Source: Piromyces finnis
Taxonomy: Eukaryota; Neocallimastigomycota; Neocallimastigomycetes; Neocallimastigales; Neocallimastigaceae
Length of the DNA stretch: 64,000 nt
NCBI GenBank assembly: GCA_002104945.1
Contig: MCFH01000020.1
Location: 620,001 to 684,000, forward strand
Direction of reading: 5' to 3'
Both the position numbers and the translations under genes were made by a program. The notes below the pieces were generated by a model. It searched no databases. It saw nothing but the letters and a program-made list of their open reading frames with translations, and was not told the DNA's origin. Every line of letters starts with the position of its first letter. The stretch's first letter is position 1. Positions 55,050 through 64,000 of this stretch are shown one piece after another.

Positions 55050-56193
55050 TATTAAAGGTCAAATTAAATATACTATATAAAAAGCTTTCTATATATAATA
55101 AATTTTCTTTTTTATTTCATCTACCGTAAATTTAGATTTTCACCATTAATTAAAGGGTATAAACTTTCTATTTTAATATCCTCGAATTTTGAATTATTAA
55201 TAAAAACATCATCATGAGAATTAAAATTACCAATAAATACTACTTCATGGTTATCCATTGAATTTTTTTCTACTTCATTAAAATAGCCTATTAAGATATG
55301 ATTGATTATATAATATTAAAGATATTTTACCCGATTAAAAAAATATTATGATACTATGAATAATATTTCTTTTAATTTAAAAATATTATATAATTTACAA
55401 TTATTAATTTCTAGACGACCATATTGTAATACAAATAATCCTTTATTATTTATAAATGTACTATTATTTATTTGAATATATAATGTTTTATATAAATCCT
55501 CACTATAATTAATGACATAACGAATTTCTTTTAAAACACCTTCTATATTATTACTACATCACATTAATTAAAATATGTATACATAAAAAAATTTTACATT
55601 TTATTAAATTTTTATTTTTATATATTCACACAAAAAGAAAATAAATTAACTTACTAAAAATTACAATTATTAATAATGACAGAAGGATGAGTATGCGTCC
55701 ATTTATTTATTGCAGTATCTATTCTTATTACTCTGTAATAATTATTCTGAAAAGTGCAATTATTCAATATAAAATAGTAATTATCTGAATATACATTTAT
55801 TATCATCATTTCAACATCATAGAGACCAGTTGAACTATAGTTTTCAAAAATAATGTTTTCTATTTTTACAGTATATCCCCTACTAGGATAGGAAAAAATG
55901 AGTCGTCCTCTCGGAACTTTTCCAAAATCAAATATAGTTCCATTGGTATTCCCTATAAATGTGATGTTTGATTGAACTGTGATATCTATTGTACTTGAGA
56001 ATGAAGAAAAATCATAGAAATCATCTATAAATCTTATTACTAATTCTCCATTACTTTGAATCCCATTAACAAAATCTTTTATATTATTAAAATTTGTATC
56101 ATTGAATTTTACTTTATATTCAATAGCGTATGCTTTCGACACAAAAAAATAAATGAATAATATAATAAATAAAATGTCTTTACATTTAAACAT
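51157..56193 (-). CDS. Receptor-like protein: Pmp-type beta-helix, EGF-like module, seven membrane helices
   Basis: A large multi-exon gene starting at 56193. Exon 1 encodes a signal peptide (core ILFIILFIYFFVSKAYA) and beta-helix coils such as SNITFIGNTNGTIFDFG and FILNNCTFQNNYY. Later exons continue short N/I/S-rich coils. At 53760-53500 are FxxN and GGAI-type repeats (NIFSDNKSLNGGALYL, NIFRNNVVENFGGAIY, AGIIGGGIY), the pattern of polymorphic-outer-membrane-protein repeats and right-handed beta-helices. A Cys-rich EGF-like module (CKDTCP, ICECLSGWEGEYC; near 52790) is followed by seven hydrophobic segments (about 52590, 52500, 52400, 51920, 51780, 51690 and 51450). A long loop of about 130 residues separates helices 3 and 4. 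The C-terminal tail is cytosolic, with Cys and Lys clusters. It is probably a cell-surface receptor resembling class C GPCR-like proteins. G-protein coupling is unproven. Many exon borders in the ectodomain are approximate. Confidence 0.82.
53815..53841. repeat. TTAA tandem repeat in an intron
   Basis: Seven TTAA units in tandem lie in an intron of the receptor-like gene, close to a 3' splice site. It is a simple repeat, also palindromic. Confidence 0.75.
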
Positions 56194-56810
56194 TGTTTCT
56201 TTTTTAATTACTTTACCAACTTCTTTATTTTTTTTTATATATTATTATTATTATTATTTTAAAGAATATATTATAATTTTTTATTATAATTATTTTATGA
56301 AAGAAAGGATATATTATTTAATTTCTCCAATTCAATTTTATTAATTATTTGTAATTTTATCACATTTTTCATTTATTCCTTTACCTAGTATAGTAAAGAA
56401 AAGGTCATTTAATTTAGTTTAAAAAAAACCTACATATGTAAAAGTAAAAATAAATTTTTTAAATATTTTAATTTTAGTATTTTTAAAATCTTGATATAAA
56501 TTATAATAAAAAAAAAAAAAAAAGGGTTTAATTATGAAAAAATAATAGAAATAAAATTTATTAAATTTAAATAAAACTAAAAACTATTTTAATTTTAAAA
56601 TTTAAAACATAATTAAAATTTATAGATTTTTGGTAAAAAATTTAATTTTATTTTTCAAAAGTTAAATTAATACATGAATATATTACAATATATATCTTTA
56701 TAAAATATTGATAAAAAGAATATATTTTTTGTAAGTTTATTATATATAAATTACTTCTAATATTCAATTTAAAAAAAAAAAATATTTATGGTATTTGTTT
56801 CATATATTCT
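56194..56810. other. Intergenic spacer
   Basis: About 615 bp between two minus-strand genes. It holds the receptor-like gene's promoter and the 3' flank of the OTU-type gene. A/T-rich, with no other feature. Confidence 0.7.
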
Positions 56811-58552
56811 TTATTCCTTTTTTACTAAAGAATTGTAATGTTCTCCAAGACCAAATGAATGTAAATGATATCTTTAATGTATATTTTATTTATTAAATAG
56901 TATTATTAGTATTATTATTTTTGAAAAAATCTTATAAATTATTTAATATTAAAAATATAAATTGAGTGAAAAATAACAAAATCTTACGAAATAAACAATT
57001 TTTCTTTATCGAAATTTGTTCCTATTTCAATTGGAGATGATTCAGCTTGTATAATAGTAATTGGATATTCCAAAGCTTGTGAAATAGCTTGTGTCTGTTA
57101 TTAACATATTAATTTAATAAAAATATAAGAATTTTATAATTTTGTAAAAGATAATTATTTTCGATTAAACTTTAAAGTATATTACTTCTAATTGACCACC
57201 CCAGAGAGAAGTAAATTCAACATCATCGCAGTATCGTTGATATTCAGCTTATATTAAAATATATTTATATACAATTCAATAAAAATTTTTATAATAAATA
57301 TTAATATTTTAATTTAAAAAATAAAAATATACTACCTTCTGTGTATAATTCACCATTTGAATTTAATAAAAATGGATAAAAATCGTCGTAATGATTTCTC
57401 ATGTAATCTGCAGCAACTCTTCTTAAATCTTTGTAGCTATACTATATAAATAATTATACATGAAATTATCAATATCAATATCAGTAATAATATATAATTT
57501 TCGTATATAATAATATGTAAAAATTTACTTCTTCTCCAACTAAAGATAATTGATGTGAAATTGAACTATATAAACTATTTGTTCAAATTTATTTTATATT
57601 ATATATTTTAAAGGAATATTTTGGAATTACGAAGAATAGTTTTTAGATTTTTTGATGCATTGAAAATAAAAAAAAAAGGAAATATTCATATTTAATATAT
57701 ACCAATGTCCATCAGCTATAATCTTTTATTAAATAAAATATGTAAACACGTTTTAATATAGAAAATTATTATTAATAATTAAATTTTAATTCCTAGTAAT
57801 GTTTTTAAAAAATATTTACTTCATGAATTTCTAAACCTAAATCATCCAATTTCTTTTGGAATGCTTCATCTTCGACTTGTCTTGTGTTAACCATATTCTT
57901 TGCTTCTTCTTCTGCTTCTTTTTGCATTGCTAATAATTTTGCTGCTTTTCTTTCCTTTTATACATTTATATATATATTATATTTCATTTTATATATATTA
58001 TATATTTAAAATATCAATAGCCTTATGTTTAATATTTTGAATTAAAAATAAAATATTAACTATAATAAATGAATAAAAACGATTTATACTTTTCTTAACT
58101 TTTGTCTATTTGGCTTTTTTTGTTTTTGTTGTGGTATTGGGAAAGTATTGGTTTTAACATCACTCTTGTATTTTTTTATATTAAAATTTGAGATTTGTAA
58201 AGTATTAATTAAAAATAATTTTTTTTATTGTACTTGAGTATTTATTATTATTATTATTATTATGCTATTAAAAGCACCATAATATACATACTTTAACATT
58301 ATCTTCTGATTCTGCATCAACATTATTTTTATTAACTTCATTACTTTCAACATTTGATTCTGAAGTATTGTTTGCAATAAATTCATCATATTCTTTTTGA
58401 TGTCTTTCCTTAATTTCAGCTTCCATTGCTTGAATTTCTTGTTGAACTTCCTTCTTTCTTTTCTTATTACCATTTACTGATTTTTTTAATTGCATTATTT
58501 TTGATTGCATATCTTTTAATTCTTTCTTTTGCCGTGCTTTTAATTCTTCCAT
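56811..58552 (-). CDS. OTUD6-type deubiquitinase (OTU cysteine protease)
   Basis: A ubiquitin-cleaving cysteine protease, yeast Otu2/animal OTUD6B-like, about 300 residues in about eight exons. The N-terminal third is a charged coiled coil (MEELKARQKKELKDMQSK to KKEVQQEIQAMEAEIKERH), then QKKPNRQKLRK and RKAAKLLAMQKEAEEEAKN, and LDDLGLEIHEI before the catalytic core. The active-site strand IIADGHCLYSSISHQL is split by an intron after the first two bases of the Cys codon (near 57690). Only the upstream AG near 57570 restores the family CLY. Further motifs are LRRVAADYMRNH, YCDDVEFTSLWGGQLEVTQAI and the catalytic His in GLGEHYNSLV at the C-terminus. Catalytic Cys and His are present. The length and ending match the family. 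Confidence 0.92.
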
Positions 58553-59265
58553 TTTGAATAATGAATAAAAAACTGAAAAATAAAAATATTATAAATAATA
58601 ATTATTTAATTTATCTGAAATATATTTTGTATTTTTTTTTATTTTATTTATTTTATATATGGATTATACATTTATCTATTTTAAGAAAATATGTTTAATA
58701 TCATATGATATTATCGTGATTTAATTAAATAATAAAAAAAATAAATAAATATTCATTTGACCTAATGTTCAAATTATATAAAATATGTTATTAACTTTAC
58801 TTCATTTTAATATTTTCACCCTTATGGTACACTAACTTTTTAGAATTAATATTAATTAAACTTTTGAAATATAAAAGAAGTCTATAATTAATTGGACAAT
58901 TCATTAATAAATTATAATAATAAAGTTATTTATATCTACTTTTTCTATTTTATATGGTTAATTATTTCTGTTATGTTATAATTAATATAATTTTTTTATT
59001 AAAATATTTGGATAGCTTCTGAAAATATTTTTTGTTAGTTTTTAATTTAATATATTTTAAGGAAGTACTTATTGCTCGTTTGCTTGATTTAATTGTTATT
59101 AAAAGAAAAAAGTCAAAATAATAATAATAATAAAAAAAAGAAAAAAAAAAGAAGGAAAAGTATGTATAAAAATGAAAAAATAAAAAAGATATGATTAAAT
59201 ATTTAACTCAATATAGTAATCTATAATAGTTTTCAATTAAAAAACAATTATTTTAATATTTTAAA
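58553..59265. other. Divergent promoter region
   Basis: About 710 bp between the divergent starts of the OTUD6-type and NDFIP-type genes. A purine-rich A/G stretch occurs near 59124-59170, just upstream of the plus-strand gene. No other motif stands out. Confidence 0.65.
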
Positions 59266-60813
59266 ATGTCAACTAATAATCTAGAGGTAATAATATCCAC
59301 TTTCAAAAAATAAGAAAAACATTATTATTTTAATAGAGATTATCATGAACTAAACTAGTATTTTTATTTTAAATATATTATATAATTTTTATTTATAATC
59401 CTTATAATATAACTTTATTAGAACTCTAGTAATTTTGTATCATTACATGAATTAACTGTTAGTGAAGGAAGGTTAGCTTGATATAAATTTTATTTACCAA
59501 ACTTTATCCTATTATTATAATGAAAAGTTAAAATATTTAAATAACACTTTTTTTAAAAAAAATCCAAATAATATAAATACATTACATTATATAATATCGT
59601 ATATATGTTAATAAAAGAAATGAACCATCGATATCATATTCGATAGAAGAAAATCATAATTACATCAGTCGAAATTCTTCTCAAAATAATATAGACTTAC
59701 CAAGAAGTAGTGAAAGAGATAATCATAGTAAATTATTCCAATTTATTTTTAAGAAATTTAATAATAAGAAAACAAGTACGGTAAAATATGCTAAATTAGA
59801 GAATATACAACAACCAGAAATACAAGCGTCATCTGTTTTATATAATGATGAAGCAACAAGTAGTAATAAAGATCCTGCAAATAATATTAATAATGACAAT
59901 AGTAATAATATCAATAGAGAATCTACTCAAACACAAATAGTTATTAATATTAATACACGTGATGGTGTATTCTCGAATCTTAATGCAAAACCTGAAGTTC
60001 GATCCTCCAGACTTCCAGTACGTTTACTAACATTTAATAATATATTAATAAGTTATATAATAAGAATATAAATGTATTCTCAATTTCTATTTAAATTCAT
60101 TATATAAAAGAAATTTTAAATTATAGTAAATATCTTAAAATTTTTTTCTACCCTTTATTAATATTAAAAGAAATTTTTTTTTATAAAATAATGTAATTTA
60201 CTAATAAAATATAGACATACTTTGAAGTTACCGGGGATTATGCAAATGAACTAGATGATCCAAATATTGAGGTATCTATTGGTCAAGATTTTGAAGATTA
60301 TGGTGAATTATTAGTTAATGGTTTACAAGTTGGATCATGGTATGGATATTGGGGAACTATACTAGTTTCTGCTGTATTTGAATTTATTGGTTTTATATTT
60401 ACTTTTTTCTTGACATCATCACATAGTTCAAAGGTAAACTGAAAATTAAAAAAAAAAAAAGATCGAATATTATTTTATTTTTAACTTTTGTTTGTAATTA
60501 ATAATTAATCAATAGAATGGATCTGTATCCGGATTGGGTATAATTCTATTTAAGTATGGTAAAAAAAAATAAATGATGGTTTATTATAAAAATAATAAAA
60601 AGAAAAAGAAAAAATATAATACAAAATCACTAATCTTTTCTATTATATATACTAGCTATATGCAATTTTCCAATATATGATACATGGTTTATATTTTTTC
60701 TATATATTTTAGGAGTTTTATTATGTATAAAGGGATTTCTTGATTATAAAAAAATTAAAAGAATTGAAAAGATAGTGAATAGTGACCCAGAAAGATATCT
60801 AGAATCTCAATGA
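59266..60813 (+). CDS. NDFIP/Bsd2-type adaptor for a NEDD4/Rsp5 ubiquitin ligase
   Basis: An integral-membrane adaptor of about 310 residues in about six exons. Exon 1 is seven codons (59266-59286). The N-terminal half is Ser/Asn-rich and cytosolic. The family block DGVFSNLNAKPEVRSSRLP follows (near 59960). Exon 4 continues TYFEVTGDY and EDYGELLVNGLQVGSWYGY, then the first membrane helix (TILVSAVFEFIGFIFTFFL), then TSSHSSK joined to NGSVSGLGIILFKYG in the next exon. A further hydrophobic stretch includes TWFIFFLYILGVLLCIKGF and the end is YLESQ-stop. NDFIP/Bsd2 proteins recruit HECT ligases through PPxY motifs to sort membrane proteins at Golgi and endosomes. No PPxY is seen here. An LPTY is formed across the junction near 60018, a variant PY motif. 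Confidence 0.88.
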
Positions 60814-62518
60814 AATAAAGAAATTACCATTTTAACAACAATAATAGAAATGTCATGTTGATTTTGGAATAAAAAAGAAATTACAATCATTCACAAAATT
60901 ATTAGATATTATTGAAATTCTATTGCTATTTCATATATATTAATTTTTAAGATTACAAAATACTATCTTTTTAAATATTAATATAAATATTTTTATAGAA
61001 AAAGTTTTTTAATTTAATAAAGTTTTAAAAATATATATAATTGTAAATTTATATATATTTTTACAATTACTCATCATAACTTTTAACTTTTATGTTAAAT
61101 TATATAATCATAATTATTAGATTATTATATATTTATCATCATCAATTAGTATAGAAATTTACTGTATGAAAAGTTAATAATATCTGTCCATCACCAAAAG
61201 CATAACTATTAAAAATTGTTGTTTATCATACTTTTTAATATTTAAAACCAATTATTCAGATTTTACTTTTTAATTTTTTTAAAAAAAAAAAAAGAAGCAT
61301 AAAATATTATTGTGTAACCTAAAAGTAAAAAAAGTAAACATTTGACATTTATATTAGAGAATACTAAAATTTTTTTAAATAGTATTTATATGTTATTTCT
61401 TTTTATACAGTAATTACAATAGGATTACTATTTACAAATAATTTCATGCTTTTCTATTAATATTTGTAAAGTAGGAATATTATTACTATTGAAAAAAAAA
61501 AAATAATTTTATCTTTTTAATTCAAAGTATATTTATTATTTCATAAAATACACAATTAAAACCAAGAGATAGTTAACCAAAATGAATGTTTAACTGTTGA
61601 CTTTTAATTTCAAATTGGTTGACATATGAAAATAATATATAATAAAGTTTACAATGCCTATGATAAATACTATTTTATTATAATTAAAATTAGACTATAT
61701 TAAAAAAAATCTTATTATTAATGAGATTACCGCATTTTTTTTTTATTAATAATAAATATAATTTACCACTCAAAGTTTTTCATATGTTGTTTATAATTTA
61801 TTATATGGTTTAATGTATATTAAATAAATAACCATATTGATTATTCATCTTATATATTGTTATACTATAAACTTTAATAAAATACACAATTTTTTTTAAT
61901 ATAAATTTATTAATTAATAAAGGTAAATCTTTCAATAATATATATAAATTAATTTAAATATTATTAAATAAACTTTTTTATATTATGATTTATAATTATA
62001 TATTATATCTTAATAATATATTAAAATGTATTGTTATAAAAATACTTATGAATAAAGAATTATTCATTTCTATTATATATTATTATATATGAATTTTTTT
62101 TCATTTATTATTAAATAAACTTTTATATTGTGATTATTCATTATTATTCTTAAATATAAATTTATCTTTTTAAAAGATTCTACTATTATATATATATTAA
62201 TTTTTCCTTTTAAATAACTCGATTTAATATTAAATTATATAATTTTTAAATATTTTCATTATATTTATATATATATAAATTTTTTTTTTCTTCCATTATT
62301 TATAATAATATATATACTAAAATATTTCTTTTTTTCAATTTAAATCTTTTTAAAAAAAGAAATTATTTTTGAATTTTTTTGAAAAAAATCTATAAAAAAT
62401 AATTTTTGTAAATCTTAAATTTCAAGAAAAAGCTAGTTCTTTTTTATATATATATATATAATTAATAAAATCTATACAAAATAAAATTTATTGTATTTTA
62501 TTTAGTTAACAATTAAAA
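60814..62518. other. Long A/T-rich region upstream of the secreted-protein gene
   Basis: About 1.7 kb between two plus-strand genes, so the right part should hold the promoter and 5' UTR of the expansin/GH45-like gene. Poly-A near 61277-61291. A TATATATATATA stretch near 62448-62460, 60-70 bp before the ATG, might serve as a core promoter, although similar runs are frequent everywhere. No gene is supported. Confidence 0.6.
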
Positions 62519-64000
62519 ATGCGTATTTCAGCTATTTTCAATTCATTACTTCTTGTTTCAGGATCTTACGCCTGGAAATGGGCCAAAAAGGGAAAGGCTT
62601 CAGTTACCAGATATGGTAGTATGGGTATTTTATCTTGTAATTGTAAAATTTCAGCAATGGAAGTTGGTCCAGCTTGTGCTATCAATGAAAATGCCTATGG
62701 TGGTTATGATGGTTTAGGTTCAGGAGTTGCTTGTGGTGTAAATATTATTATATAAAATTTTATTATTGACAATGAAATTAAAATGTTTATTATCAAAGTT
62801 AAATACTAAAAAGTAATACACTACAGTATATATAAAAAGAATACATTAAAAAAATTGACAATGAAATTAAAATATTTATTATCAGAGTTAAATACTAAAA
62901 AGTAATACATTACAGTATATATAAAAAGAATACATTAAAAAAAAAAGTTTTTATAATTAGAACGAAATAACAATAGTAATACAGTAATATGATTATTATA
63001 CAATATAAATTGAAATTCCAATTGAAATAAAATATCCAAATATGCATTTAAGTTTATAAATAAAATTTAAAATAAATCAAATATGATAATTATTAATTGT
63101 AATTGTAAATGAAGCAAATGATAATTCAATATTAAAAAGTTAAAAGATTCAAAATAAGAAGCCAAAGTATAAAAAATCAAAATGAATGATTATTATATAA
63201 ATGTATGAAAAATCAAAATTAAGCCATTTTAACTGTTTTTAATACCTAAAACGTTTATTATAAAAAATAAATAAAATTAATTATACTTGTACAATTCATT
63301 TGAATAAAATAGATGTGTTACAAATTAACTCCATATGGTACTTCTGAAACTGACCAATGGCCAAAATCAGAAGCTGACCTTCCAGGACCAATGGTCTTCA
63401 AGGTTACTGGTAAATATTTAATTGGATAAAGTAGTAAATAATTGTAATTCAGTTATATTAATATTAATATAATCATTAAAAAAATATAAATTAAAATTTT
63501 TAGATATTTGTCCATACAATGCTAATCCAAAATGGTGTCCAAGTCAAGAATCTGCTCCAAAGAACAGTGTTGGTATGGAATATCACTTTGATGTAAGTAT
63601 TTTAATAAATAAATAAAACAATAATAAAAAATTTAAATTGGTATATATTTTCTAATTTTTTTTATATAAATAATGAATATTGATTTGATATATATGTAGA
63701 TTAATGTTGATTCTTGGCAACCAGAAACTCTTATCAAATGGTTCGGTAATGGTTCATTAGGTACAATGAATGTCGAATTCGAATTAGTTTCCTGTGAAGA
63801 ATGGCTCGGTTGGTCAAAGAAGGGAAAATTCGAAGGTCTTGGTGTAAGTAGTGTCAAGTGTTATAATTATTTTAATATTAAAAAATAGTTGAAAAATTAT
63901 TTAATTAAAAAAATGGCAACGCTTATATTATAACTATAACAGGATAATCCATGGTGGGGTTGTTGTCCAGCTAATCCAGTAAATATAATATTTATTAATA
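62519..64000 (+). CDS. Secreted expansin/GH45-like double-psi beta-barrel protein (partial)
   Basis: The gene starts at 62519 and runs off the right edge. Residues 1-18 are a signal peptide ending SGSYA. Five exons are visible (62519 to about 62732, 63312-63409, 63503-63592, 63700-63844, from about 63943). The mature protein begins WKWAKKGKASVTRYGSMGIL. It then has YGGYDGLGSGVACG joined to MCYKLTPYG, VFKVT joined to DICPYNANPKWCP, MEYHFDINVDSW, and GTMNVEFELVSCEEWLGW, then NPWWGCCPANP at the edge. The ACGxCYKL and VTDICP phrases fit the double-psi beta-barrel shared by expansins and GH45 endoglucanases. Anaerobic gut fungi secrete many such plant-wall proteins. No clear GH45 catalytic TRYWDCC motif is present, so a non-hydrolytic expansin or swollenin role is more likely. 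Codons are GC-richer than in most neighbours. Introns argue against a very recent bacterial origin. Confidence 0.75.
62766..62942 (+). repeat. 89-bp tandem duplication in intron 1
   Basis: Two adjacent copies (62766-62854 and 62855 to about 62942) differ at only a few positions. Both begin TTGACAATGAAATTAAAAT and end in GAATACATTAAAAAAA. They lie in the roughly 580-bp first intron of the expansin/GH45-like gene. Confidence 0.92.

Noticed and set aside
62519..64000. Calling the last gene a GH45 endoglucanase
   Set aside because: The general barrel motifs fit, but the TRYWDCC-type catalytic start is TRYGSMG here and the rest is not a clear match, so a broader expansin/GH45-like name is safer.

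Overview
The window is eukaryotic nuclear DNA with an extreme A/T bias. Introns and intergenic stretches are almost entirely A and T, with long homopolymers and trinucleotide repeats. Genes carry many short introns (roughly 50-350 bp, GTAAGT/GTAAAT/GTATAT donors, TAG/AAG acceptors). A flagellar gene (CFAP58 type), a plant-cell-wall-type secreted double-psi beta-barrel protein, Asn-rich tracts and an SR protein fit an early-diverging zoosporic fungus, most likely an anaerobic gut fungus (Neocallimastigomycota). The genus cannot be told from the sequence. No tRNA, rRNA, CRISPR array, transposase or reverse transcriptase was seen.

Layout, left to right. 1-1080: low-complexity DNA. 1081-8616 (-): WDR59/Sea3-type GATOR2/SEA subunit in about 21 exons. 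9456-13721 (-): CFAP58-type flagellar coiled coil. 15713-16285 (-): small secreted C-type-lectin-like protein with GC-richer codons. 17703-19102 (-): Vti1-type Qb-SNARE. 20280-22743 (-): ER-luminal Hsp40 ending in KDEL. 23951-25377 (+): arginine/serine-rich protein. 25994-27538 (-): GDP-fucose-transporter-type SLC35 protein. 29178-31008 (+): Efm4/EEF1AKMT2-type methyltransferase. 32721-35166 (+): FYVE finger joined to an alpha/beta-hydrolase. 36158-40975 (-): Itc1/ACF1-type ISWI partner with a 69-residue Asn run. 42226-44474 (+): SPxK-repeat protein with gelsolin-like repeats. 45050-48330 (-): Hsp70 joined to leucine-rich repeats. 48988-50870 (+): divergent Hsp70/actin-fold ATPase. 51157-56193 (-): beta-helix/EGF/seven-helix receptor-like protein. 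56811-58552 (-): OTUD6-type deubiquitinase. 59266-60813 (+): NDFIP/Bsd2-type ubiquitin-ligase adaptor. 62519-end (+): expansin/GH45-like secreted protein, cut by the window edge.

Most genes are unrelated housekeeping functions in a normal eukaryotic arrangement: TORC1 control, flagellum, vesicle fusion, ER folding, nucleotide-sugar transport, translation-factor methylation, chromatin and ubiquitin. The unusual material is three multidomain architectures. The first is an 872-residue Hsp70-LRR fusion whose LRRs lie in four consecutive 72-nt phase-2 exons, next to and divergent from a second unusual Hsp70-like ATPase. The second is a FYVE-hydrolase. The third is a Pmp-like beta-helix receptor with seven predicted membrane helices. 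The spliced Hsp70-LRR, FYVE-hydrolase, gelsolin-like and second ATPase models were checked by hand and keep frame across every junction. Other exon borders are approximate unless stated.
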